A DNA stretch of 64,000 bases from contig CALAWP010000061.1 of NCBI GenBank assembly GCA_937895345.1, forward strand, positions 58,774 through 122,773, given 5' to 3'. Positions 51,292 to 58,266 of the stretch are shown here, in pieces. Position 1 is the first letter of the stretch. Every line of letters begins with the position of its first letter. The notes under the pieces were generated by a model, which saw only the letters and a list, made by a program, of their open reading frames with translations, ran no database searches and was not told where the DNA came from. Origin of the DNA: an uncultured Paenibacillus sp. Its GTDB lineage: Bacteria > Bacillota > Bacilli > Paenibacillales > Paenibacillaceae. The translations under genes and the position numbers were made by a program.

Positions 51292-52398
51292 ATGAAAGCA
51301 AGAACGATGACCAAATTCGTCGCCGCCGCTGCGGCTGCGGCGATTATGCTGAGCGGCTGCGGCGGCTCCAATACGGCGGGCGGAGGCAGCGGAACGAATC
51401 CGACGGAACCCGCGAAGGAGAGCGCGTCTTCGAAGCCGGCCGAAAGCCAGGTCGTTAACGTCTTTACGGCCCGGCATTACGACATCGACTTTAAGCTGTT
51501 TGACGAATTCGAAAAGGCAACCGGCATTACGGTCAACGAAGTGAAGGGAACGGCCGAGGAGCTGGTCGAGCGCATGAAGCGCGAAGGCGAAAGCTCCGAA
51601 GCGGATTTGTTCATTACGGTGGACGGAGGCGTGCTTAATTACGCCAAGGAGAGCGGAGTGCTGCAGCCGATCGAGTCGGAAGTTGCGGCAAGCAACGTGC
51701 CGGAGAAATATTGGGATAGTGAAAAAAATTGGGTTGCCGTTTCGTCCCGGGCGCGCGTCATCGTCTATGCATTGGATCGCGTGACGCCGGACCGGCTGTC
51801 CACCTACGAGGATTTGACAAGCGAGCAATGGAAAGGGAAGGTGCTGGTCCGCTCCTCTTCCAATATGTACAATCAATCGCTGGTCGCCTCGATGATCGAG
51901 CTGAACGGGGAAGCGGCCGCCGAGCAATGGACGAAAGGAATGGTGGCGAACTTCGCCCGCGATCCGGAGGGCGGCGACCGGGATCAGGCGAAGGCGATCG
52001 CGGCCGGCATCGGTGACGCGGCGATCATGAATACGTATTACGTCGGCCAGATGCTCCATTCCAAGGACGCGGAGGAAGTGAAAGTGGCCGAAGGCCTAGG
52101 CGTCTTTTTCCCGAATCAGGAAACGACCGGCACGCACTTGAACATTAGCGGCGTCGGTCTGGCGGCCCATGCCAAAAACAAGGACAATGCTATTAAGCTG
52201 ATCGAGTTTATGACCGGCAAGGAAGCGCAAGAAACGCTCATTAACGAAAGCTTCGAGTTTCCGGTCAATCCGGAGGCCGAGCTGACCGAGCTGCACAAGC
52301 AGTGGGGAGAGTTCAAGACGCAAGAGCTGGATTACGCGGCGCTGGGCAAGCATAACAAGCTGGCGACGGAGCTGATGAACAAGGCCGGCTGGAAGTAA
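51292..52398 (+). CDS. fbpA: Ferric-iron ABC transporter substrate-binding lipoprotein (FbpA/FutA type)
   Basis: Binds Fe(III) outside the membrane. The 368-residue protein has a lipoprotein signal (lipobox LSGC, Cys23), a Ser/Pro/Glu linker to about 50, then a type II binding-protein fold: VVNVFTARHYDIDFKLFDEFEKATGITVNEVKGTAEELVERMK. The Tyr pair in MNTYYVGQML is where FbpA-type proteins place their iron-binding tyrosines. ATG 51292 follows GGAGGAG. Fur control is indicated by the box just upstream. fbpB begins 6 bases after its stop. Confidence 0.92.
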   Translation: MKARTMTKFVAAAAAAAIMLSGCGGSNTAGGGSGTNPTEPAKESASSKPAESQVVNVFTARHYDIDFKLFDEFEKATGITVNEVKGTAEELVERMKREGESSEADLFITVDGGVLNYAKESGVLQPIESEVAASNVPEKYWDSEKNWVAVSSRARVIVYALDRVTPDRLSTYEDLTSEQWKGKVLVRSSSNMYNQSLVASMIELNGEAAAEQWTKGMVANFARDPEGGDRDQAKAIAAGIGDAAIMNTYYVGQMLHSKDAEEVKVAEGLGVFFPNQETTGTHLNISGVGLAAHAKNKDNAIKLIEFMTGKEAQETLINESFEFPVNPEAELTELHKQWGEFKTQELDYAALGKHNKLATELMNKAGWK

Positions 52399-52403
52399 GG
52401 CCG

Positions 52404-54053
52404 ATGAAGCTCGCGCAACTTCTCAGATCCGGACTTCCATGGAACGGATGGGTGATCATAAGCGGAATTGGGGCTGTTGCGGCCCTTCTTCCGTCTCTTT
52501 ATATTTTAGCGGGGCTGTTCCGCAAGCCTAACGACAATTGGGCGCACATCCGGGAATATATGCTGGCCGATTATGCGCTGGAATCGCTGGCTGCGGTAAC
52601 AGGCACGCTTGCAGTTGCCGTGCCGGCCGGCGTTCTGCTCGCTTGGCTGAATGCGGCGTACGACTATCCCGGCCGGCGCTTCTTTTCGTTCGTATTTGTG
52701 CTGCCGCTGGCCGTTCCGCCCTATATTGCGGCATACACTTACGCGTCCATGCTGAGCTATACGGGCGTTGTGCAGCGGTTTGCGCGCAATACGCTCGGTT
52801 GGAGCGTCCCTCCGCAATATTTGGACATCATGTCGCTTAAAGGCGCCGTCTTTATCTATGCGATGTTTCTGTTCCCTTATATCTATTTAATTGCAAAATC
52901 GTTTTTCGAAAGGCACAGCGCCGTGTTGATCGACAATGCCAGGCTGCTGGGGCAAGGACCCGTTTCGATCTTTGTCAAGGTCGCGCTTCCGTTGTCGGGA
53001 GGCGCTGTGGCCGGAGGTGCCGGACTGGTTGCCTTCGAGGTGCTGAACGATTACGGCGTGGCGAAATATTTCGGCCTCCAGACGTTTACGACCGCCATCT
53101 TCAAAACTTGGTTCGGCATGTACGACGTCGACTCCGCGATCCGGCTTGCGGCGCTTCTCATGTGTGCGGTGGTCGGCATAACCGCAGCGGAGAAGCTGCT
53201 GCGCAGACGCAAACGGTATAACGCGTCGGCAGGCCGCAGCCGGCCGCTCGCCCGGCGCAGACTCCGAGGCGCGCAGGCCGCGCTGGCCGCGCTGCTCGGC
53301 TCCGCCGTATTTATGCTGAGCTTCGGCATTCCCGTCGCCCAGCTGACCGTGTGGGCGTTCTGGACGTTCGACGACGTATGGAGCGCGGGACTAGTGAAGC
53401 TCATCCGCAATACGCTGGCCGTGTCCGCCGCCGCCGCCGTCATGCTGACGATCGCCGCCGTGGCGGCGGTCAATGCCGGCCGCATATGGCGGTCCGTCCC
53501 GACGTATGCGATGAACAGGCTGCTGTCGATGGGGTATTCCATTCCGGGGGCGGTGCTGGCGATCGGCGTTATAAGCGTCTTTCTCTCCCTGGACCGGGCG
53601 CTGGCTCCCTGGTACGCGCAGTGGGGGTGGGGGACGAACAAGCTGGTGCTCAGCATGTCGCTGGCGATGCTGCTGTTCGCTTATGTCGTCCGTTTTCTTT
53701 CGGTCGGCATCAGCGCGGTTGAGGCGGGATACGACAAGATCGGGAGCCGGTTCGCGGAAGCGTCCCGCATGCTCGGCCGGGGAGCGACGGCTACATTCTG
53801 GAAGGTGGAGCTGCCTTTGGTCAAGGGCGCGGTTATGACCGGATGTCTGCTGGCGTTTATGGAAATCGTCAAGGAGCTGCCGCTCACGCTGCTGCTGCGG
53901 CCGTTTAACTTTGAGACGCTTGCCGCCAAAGCCTATCAATACGCCGGCGACGAGCAAATCTATATGGCCGCGGTCCCCTCGCTCCTTATTATCGCGCTGG
54001 GCGTCTTGTCGGTCTGCTTGTATCAATGGCTGGGAGGGAAAGAAACGAAATGA
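52404..54053 (+). CDS. fbpB: Ferric-iron ABC transporter permease (FbpB type)
   Basis: A 549-residue fused permease with two BPD_transp_1 halves and about twelve helices, as usual for FbpB/SfuB. The two EAA loops are IDNARLLGQGPVSIFVKVALPLSGG and FAEASRMLGRGATATFWKVELPLVKG. A basic Arg-rich segment (about residues 268-290) links the halves. ATG 52404 follows AAGTAAGG. The stop overlaps the ATPase start (ATGA), so all three transporter genes are coupled. Confidence 0.93.
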   Translation: MKLAQLLRSGLPWNGWVIISGIGAVAALLPSLYILAGLFRKPNDNWAHIREYMLADYALESLAAVTGTLAVAVPAGVLLAWLNAAYDYPGRRFFSFVFVLPLAVPPYIAAYTYASMLSYTGVVQRFARNTLGWSVPPQYLDIMSLKGAVFIYAMFLFPYIYLIAKSFFERHSAVLIDNARLLGQGPVSIFVKVALPLSGGAVAGGAGLVAFEVLNDYGVAKYFGLQTFTTAIFKTWFGMYDVDSAIRLAALLMCAVVGITAAEKLLRRRKRYNASAGRSRPLARRRLRGAQAALAALLGSAVFMLSFGIPVAQLTVWAFWTFDDVWSAGLVKLIRNTLAVSAAAAVMLTIAAVAAVNAGRIWRSVPTYAMNRLLSMGYSIPGAVLAIGVISVFLSLDRALAPWYAQWGWGTNKLVLSMSLAMLLFAYVVRFLSVGISAVEAGYDKIGSRFAEASRMLGRGATATFWKVELPLVKGAVMTGCLLAFMEIVKELPLTLLLRPFNFETLAAKAYQYAGDEQIYMAAVPSLLIIALGVLSVCLYQWLGGKETK

Positions 54054-54733
54054 GCGAGGTTCGCATTCGAAAGCTGAAATTCTCGTATCCGGGGTCGCGC
54101 GACGACGTGCTTCGCGATTTTTCGCTGGAATTGGCCGAAGGGGAAACGGTAGGCCTGCTGGGCGTAAGCGGCTGCGGCAAGAGCACGCTTCTCCGCCTGA
54201 TCGCCGGACTCGATAGGCCCGACGATGGAAGCATCGTGGTTGGCGGGACCGTGATGGCCGACCGTTATACGTTTGTGCTTCCGGAGCGGCGGGGAATTGG
54301 CATGGTGTTTCAGGATTACGCTTTGTTTCCGCATATGACGGTGGAGCAAAATATCGCTTTTGGCCTGCACGCCTTAAAAAGATCCGAGCGGCGGGCGCGC
54401 ATAGCCGAAACGCTGGAGCTGGTCAAGCTGCCCGGCTACGGCCGCCGGTATCCGCACGAACTGAGCGGCGGCCAGCAGCAGCGGGCGGCGTTTGCCCGGG
54501 CGCTGGCGCCCCGGCCCCGCCTTCTGCTGCTGGATGAGCCGTTCAGCAGCTTGGACGCGGAGCTCAAGGCCGGCATCCGCGAGGAATTTGGCGCGCTGCT
54601 GCGCAAGCTGAACATCACCTCGGTGCTGGTGACGCACGATACGGCCGATGCGGAAGCGCTGTGCGACCGCATCGTCAGGCTGGAGCCGTCGCCTCCGGCG
54701 GCGATGCGGCAGCGGCGGCCGCAGCTCGTCTAG
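54050..54733 (+). CDS. fbpC: Ferric-iron ABC transporter ATP-binding protein (FbpC type)
   Basis: A 227-residue ATPase: Walker A GVSGCGKST, Q-loop MVFQDYALFPHMTV, signature LSGGQQQRAAFARAL, Walker B LLLLDEPFSSLD, and switch His in LVTHDTADA. It is short: the C-terminal regulatory/TOBE region of FbpC-type proteins (usually about 340 residues) is absent after LCDRIVRLE. Its stop codon shares bases with the stop of the convergent HAD gene in a CTAG tetranucleotide. ATG 54050 overlaps the fbpB stop. Confidence 0.92.
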   Translation: MSEVRIRKLKFSYPGSRDDVLRDFSLELAEGETVGLLGVSGCGKSTLLRLIAGLDRPDDGSIVVGGTVMADRYTFVLPERRGIGMVFQDYALFPHMTVEQNIAFGLHALKRSERRARIAETLELVKLPGYGRRYPHELSGGQQQRAAFARALAPRPRLLLLDEPFSSLDAELKAGIREEFGALLRKLNITSVLVTHDTADAEALCDRIVRLEPSPPAAMRQRRPQLV

Positions 54734-55536
54734 CCTTGCGCGTCTGCCAGCACGAACTTGTCGATGACGTGCTTGACGCCGTCTTCGTTGTTGGACAGCG
54801 TCACATAATCCGCCAGCTCCTTCAAGGAGTCGACCGCGTTGGCCATCGCTACGCCCAATCCGGCGGCCTGGATCATCTCGCGGTCGTTCCATGCGTCGCC
54901 AATGGCGATCGTCTGCTCCATCGGGCAGCCGATATGCTCCGCCATAAAGCGCAGCGCATGGCCTTTCGTCCCCTCTTTGTGCATAAACTCCAAGTAATGG
55001 GCTTTGGACTTCGTCATATGGACGCGGCCGCCGAAGCGCGGACGGAGCTCGGCCGCCAGCCGATCGAGCTTCTCCGGTTCGTCGATCATAAGCATCTTGT
55101 GTAGCGGACGCCCGATCAGCTTGCCGAAATCCGGCTCGATCCGATAAGGAATGTTCGACTGCTTGGAATAAGCCCGGATTCGTTCGTTGTCCTCCGTCCC
55201 GTACAGCGTATCGTCCACGTACAGCTGCAGGTGCAGCCCTTGTTCCTTGACGATTTCGTACAGCTCGAGCGCTGCGTCGCCCGGCACGTTGCGCTCGTAC
55301 AGCACCTTGCCGTCGAGCAGCGTTTTGACGAGCGCCCCCTGATACGTAATAATAGGAACATTAAGTTCGATTTGACGGGCGATTTGCTGAGCGGATGCGA
55401 ACATTCGTCCCGTGGCAAGCGTAACGGTCACGCCGCGGGCGACGGCCGCCTCCAGCGCTTGCCTCGTTCCTTCCGTCACGACGAGGTCGTCGTTCAGCAA
55501 AGTGTCGTCTACATCAATCGCAATCAGTTTGTACAT
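54730..55536 (-). CDS. Cof-type HAD hydrolase
   Basis: HAD-superfamily phosphatase of the Cof/YxeH group, 268 residues, probably acting on sugar or cofactor phosphates. Motif I is IDVDDTLLND with the nucleophile Asp, motif II ATGR, motif III Lys in the KGHALRFM region, and motif IV IGDAWNDREMI. The long cap domain between motifs II and III is of the C2 type. ATG 55536 has AGGAG 13 bases upstream, longer than ideal. It interrupts the iron block on the opposite strand. Its substrate is unknown. Confidence 0.9.
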   Translation of the reverse strand: MYKLIAIDVDDTLLNDDLVVTEGTRQALEAAVARGVTVTLATGRMFASAQQIARQIELNVPIITYQGALVKTLLDGKVLYERNVPGDAALELYEIVKEQGLHLQLYVDDTLYGTEDNERIRAYSKQSNIPYRIEPDFGKLIGRPLHKMLMIDEPEKLDRLAAELRPRFGGRVHMTKSKAHYLEFMHKEGTKGHALRFMAEHIGCPMEQTIAIGDAWNDREMIQAAGLGVAMANAVDSLKELADYVTLSNNEDGVKHVIDKFVLADAQG

Positions 55537-55654
55537 ACTGGCAGTATTGCTCCTCTCGCGCCGCAAGTTCGTTATGTGCAAGGTTGATTGTAACGAAAAA
55601 ACGGCCGGCGAACAAGGGAAGGGCAGACGAGAAACGAACAGGAGATGCGGGAGA

Positions 55655-57073
55655 ATGAACAATGGATCGAAGCCGAAATCGGGGATAGGCATCGCGCTCG
55701 GCGCCGTATTGCTGCTGGCGGCGGGCTTTGCGCTCGGCATCATGTGGGCGCATTCGCAGACGCCGATGCTGAAGGTGCCGGAATTCAAGCAATTGAACGC
55801 AACTTACGAGCGGATTTTGGACGATTATTTGGAAGGGGCCGAGCCGAAGCAGCTGCTGCATGGAGCGGCCGAAGGGATGGTAGCCTCGCTGAAAGACCCT
55901 TACTCGCAATATTTGTCCGAGCAAAAGGGAGAAGAGTATTCGCAATCGTACGAAGGGCAGTTTTACGGCATCGGGGCGCAGATGCGGCAGGAGGAAGGAC
56001 ATTTTCTCATTCAATCGGTTATTAAAGGGACCCCTGCGGAGCGGGCCGGATTGCAGCCGGACGACGTCATACTCGCCGTCGACGGAAACGGCGTCCAGGG
56101 CAAGACGCTGCAGGAGCTGATCGAGATGGTCCGGGGAGAGGAGGGGACTTCGATCACGCTGACGCTGCAGCGGGCCGGCGAGGCCGAGCCGCTGCGCATT
56201 ACGATGACGCGGGAAGCGATACCGGTGCATACGGTAACGTCGGAGTTGCTGGACAACGGGATCGGTCACGTTACGATCAGCCGGTTCACCGAAAACACGG
56301 CCACAGAGTTCGAGGCGGAGCTGGCCAAGCTGCAGGAGAAAGGGCCGCTCAAAGGGCTGCTGCTCGATTTGCGCTCCAATCCCGGCGGCCTGCTGCGGCA
56401 GACTACGGAAATCGCGAGCATGCTTATTCCGAAAGGCCGAAAAATATTGGATGTCGTCTACAAAGACGAACATCAGACGATCTCCTACGTGTCGCATCAG
56501 ACAAAAGAATGGAATGTGCCCATTGCGGTCCTCGTCAACGGCCACTCGGCCAGCGCCAGCGAAGTGCTGGCGGCGGCGCTGAAGGAATCGGCGGGAGCGG
56601 TCGTCGTCGGCGAGAAGACGTACGGCAAGGGCGTCGTGCAATCGTTTCAGGAGTTTCCCGACGGATCGGTGCTCAGCCTGACGGAAGCGCAATGGAAGAC
56701 GCCGGGCGGCACCTGGATCAATAAACAGGGCGTGACGCCGGACGTGGAAGCGGCTCTCCCGGCCTACGCTTCCTTGCGCCCGCTGGCGACCGGCGTCAAG
56801 CTGAAGCGGGGCAGCTTCGGGGACGATGTGAAGACGCTGCAGGCGATGCTGGAGACGCTCGGATACGGGCCTGCCGGCGAAGACGGGCTGTTCGACGAAG
56901 CGACCGAAAAGGCGCTGAGCAGCTTCCAAACGGATGAAGGGCTGGAGGCGACGGGCGAATTCAGCGACAAAACCGGTTACCGGATGATCGAGAAGCTGCG
57001 GGAGAAGCTGATACGCGAGGATACGCAGGTGCAAAAGGGAATCGAGGCGCTGCTGGAGCAAATTTCGGGTTGA
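55655..57073 (+). CDS. C-terminal processing protease CtpA/CtpB family (S41) with peptidoglycan-binding tail
   Basis: A secreted or membrane-anchored serine protease of 472 residues: N-terminal membrane helix (about 10-32), a linker helix region, PDZ domain (about 105-180), S41 protease core, and a C-terminal PG_binding_1 domain (about 385-445; GSFGDDVKTLQAMLETLGYG). Spacing as in Bacillus CtpB identifies Ser300 (GHSASASE), Lys325 (TYGKGVVQ) and Gln329 as the catalytic residues. CtpB acts in spore signalling in Bacillus; this could be that or a general Ctp. ATG 55655 follows CGGGAGA. The next gene's -35 overlaps its stop. Confidence 0.93.
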   Translation: MNNGSKPKSGIGIALGAVLLLAAGFALGIMWAHSQTPMLKVPEFKQLNATYERILDDYLEGAEPKQLLHGAAEGMVASLKDPYSQYLSEQKGEEYSQSYEGQFYGIGAQMRQEEGHFLIQSVIKGTPAERAGLQPDDVILAVDGNGVQGKTLQELIEMVRGEEGTSITLTLQRAGEAEPLRITMTREAIPVHTVTSELLDNGIGHVTISRFTENTATEFEAELAKLQEKGPLKGLLLDLRSNPGGLLRQTTEIASMLIPKGRKILDVVYKDEHQTISYVSHQTKEWNVPIAVLVNGHSASASEVLAAALKESAGAVVVGEKTYGKGVVQSFQEFPDGSVLSLTEAQWKTPGGTWINKQGVTPDVEAALPAYASLRPLATGVKLKRGSFGDDVKTLQAMLETLGYGPAGEDGLFDEATEKALSSFQTDEGLEATGEFSDKTGYRMIEKLREKLIREDTQVQKGIEALLEQISG

Positions 57074-57118
57074 CATCGACGTTGATAATGATTATCATCT
57101 TATTGAGAATGATGATCA
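57070..57118 (+). promoter_or_regulatory. Promoter with two tandem Fur boxes before the DUF1450 gene
   Basis: TTGACA (57070-57075) and TATCAT (57093-57098) are exactly 17 bases apart. TGATAATGATTATCA (57083-57097) is a perfect match to the Fur consensus and covers the -10. A second, weaker copy TGAGAATGATGATCA (57104-57118) follows over the expected start. The TGA stop of the protease gene lies within the -35. Confidence 0.88.
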
Positions 57119-57147
57119 CGGCAGCCTGGCTGCATGGGGTGACGGCG

Positions 57148-57369
57148 ATGAAGAAGATCAAATATTGCAAGCGCAACATGAAGAACGGCCTGGAGCCGGT
57201 CTATAAGGCGATGAAGAAGAAATATCCGGACATCAAGCAGAAAAAAAGCGATTGCCTGGGCAACTGCAAAACCTGCAAGCTGGAATGTTTCGTAGTCGTA
57301 AAGTCAAAGCCGATCGCCGCGCCGTCCGCAGACCAGCTGTACAAACGGCTCAAAAAAATGATCGGATAA
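57148..57369 (+). CDS. DUF1450 family thioredoxin-like small protein, Fur-controlled
   Basis: A 73-residue cytoplasmic protein. Five cysteines are placed at C7, C36, C40, C43 and C47 (CLGNCKTCKLEC), a pattern like the thioredoxin-fold [2Fe-2S] ferredoxin relatives to which the DUF1450/YuzB family is compared. ATG 57148 follows GGGGTGACGGCG; the frame continues upstream through the Fur boxes but without a ribosome binding site. Function is unknown. Tandem Fur boxes and the ferritin next door suggest a role in iron or Fe-S handling during iron shortage. Confidence 0.85.
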   Translation: MKKIKYCKRNMKNGLEPVYKAMKKKYPDIKQKKSDCLGNCKTCKLECFVVVKSKPIAAPSADQLYKRLKKMIG

Positions 57370-57395
57370 CGAACCGGAATACGGGAACGCTAACG

Positions 57396-57426
57396 GAGAC
57401 GGCCTTTGGGCCGTCTCTTTAAATTT
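57396..57426 (+). terminator. Terminator after the DUF1450 gene
   Basis: Perfect 9-bp arms GAGACGGCC / GGCCGTCTC with a TTTG loop, followed by TTTAAATTTTT. Confidence 0.88.
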
Positions 57427-57464
57427 TTGGAAAGCGGCAGGCTTTTAATGGAAGTGTTCTTATG

Positions 57465-57479
57465 TTAGAATAAATATAA
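57465..57479. promoter_or_regulatory. Possible PerR-type box before ferritin
   Basis: TTAGAATAAATATAA matches the PerR consensus TTATAATNATTATAA at 12 of 14 positions and lies 24 bases before the ferritin start. AT-richness makes chance matches easier, so this is tentative. Confidence 0.4.
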
Positions 57480-57502
57480 ATTAACGAAGTGAGGTGCACA
57501 TC

Positions 57503-58006
57503 ATGAATGATGCATTGGCCAAAGCGCTTAACGAACAAATGAACTTTGAATTTTATTCCGCGCATGTGTATCTTGCTATGGCGGCGTACTGCTCCGCGGA
57601 CAGCCTGGACGGATTCGCCAATTTCTTTATCGTGCAAGCCGAGGAAGAACGGTTCCACGCTATGAAAATATACAAGTTTCTGAACGACCGCGGAAGGCGC
57701 GCCACCCTGGATGCGCTGCCCGAGCCGAATAACGACTACGCTTCCGTCCTGGACGCTTTCGAGCAAGGCTACAAGCACGAGCAGCAAAATACGCAGCGGT
57801 TCTATCATTTGTCCGACCTGGCCATGAACGACCGCGAGCATGCGACGATCAACTTTTTGAAATGGTTTATCGACGAGCAGGTCGAAGAGGAAGCGCTGTT
57901 CGACAGCATCATCAACAAGCTGAAGCGCATCGACAAGGACAGCAACGCCTTCTACATGCTGGACTCCGAATTTGCCGGACGCACGTTCAATCCGGACGCC
58001 GAGTAA
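57503..58006 (+). CDS. ftnA: Ferritin (FtnA-like)
   Basis: Iron-storage protein of 167 residues forming a 24-subunit cage. Ferroxidase-site residues visible by comparison with bacterial FtnA are E16 (MNFEFYSAHVYLAM), E49 and H52 (EEERFHAMKIY), with further acids in KHEQQNTQRFYHL and INFLKWFIDEQVEEE. There is no haem-binding Met typical of bacterioferritin. ATG 57503 follows GTGAGGTGC; GTG 57494 is also in frame. Unlike its neighbour it has a PerR-like, not Fur-like, upstream site. Confidence 0.94.
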   Translation: MNDALAKALNEQMNFEFYSAHVYLAMAAYCSADSLDGFANFFIVQAEEERFHAMKIYKFLNDRGRRATLDALPEPNNDYASVLDAFEQGYKHEQQNTQRFYHLSDLAMNDREHATINFLKWFIDEQVEEEALFDSIINKLKRIDKDSNAFYMLDSEFAGRTFNPDAE

Positions 58007-58009
58007 GCC

Positions 58010-58114
58010 AGGCCGCATATACCGATACGCATACGCAAGCCCCTCCGGCCGCATGTGCCGATACTCGTACGAAAGCCCTCCGGCCGCATCCAAGGATTCG
58101 GCCGGAGGGCTTTT
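58010..58114 (+). terminator. Ferritin terminator with a duplicated 35-bp upstream unit
   Basis: AAAGCCCTCCGGCCG (58072-58086) pairs with CGGCCGGAGGGCTTT (58099-58113) and is followed by T, a good terminator. The left arm belongs to a direct repeat of about 35 bp present about two and a half times between 58011 and 58091 (GCCGCAT...CCGATAC...AAGCCC..TCCG). Confidence 0.8.
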
Positions 58115-58266
58115 GTCGGATTATGGCGGCAGTGCGGTCCGCCGCTCCCTTTCCCGGGACTGATCGATTTGATCAAGAGGATACAGCCATTTTTTGTCGA
58201 AATGGTATTGGCGGAAAATGTTATTCCAACCGATTCATGTCCGGAGGAGAGGATGTTCTGTCTATT

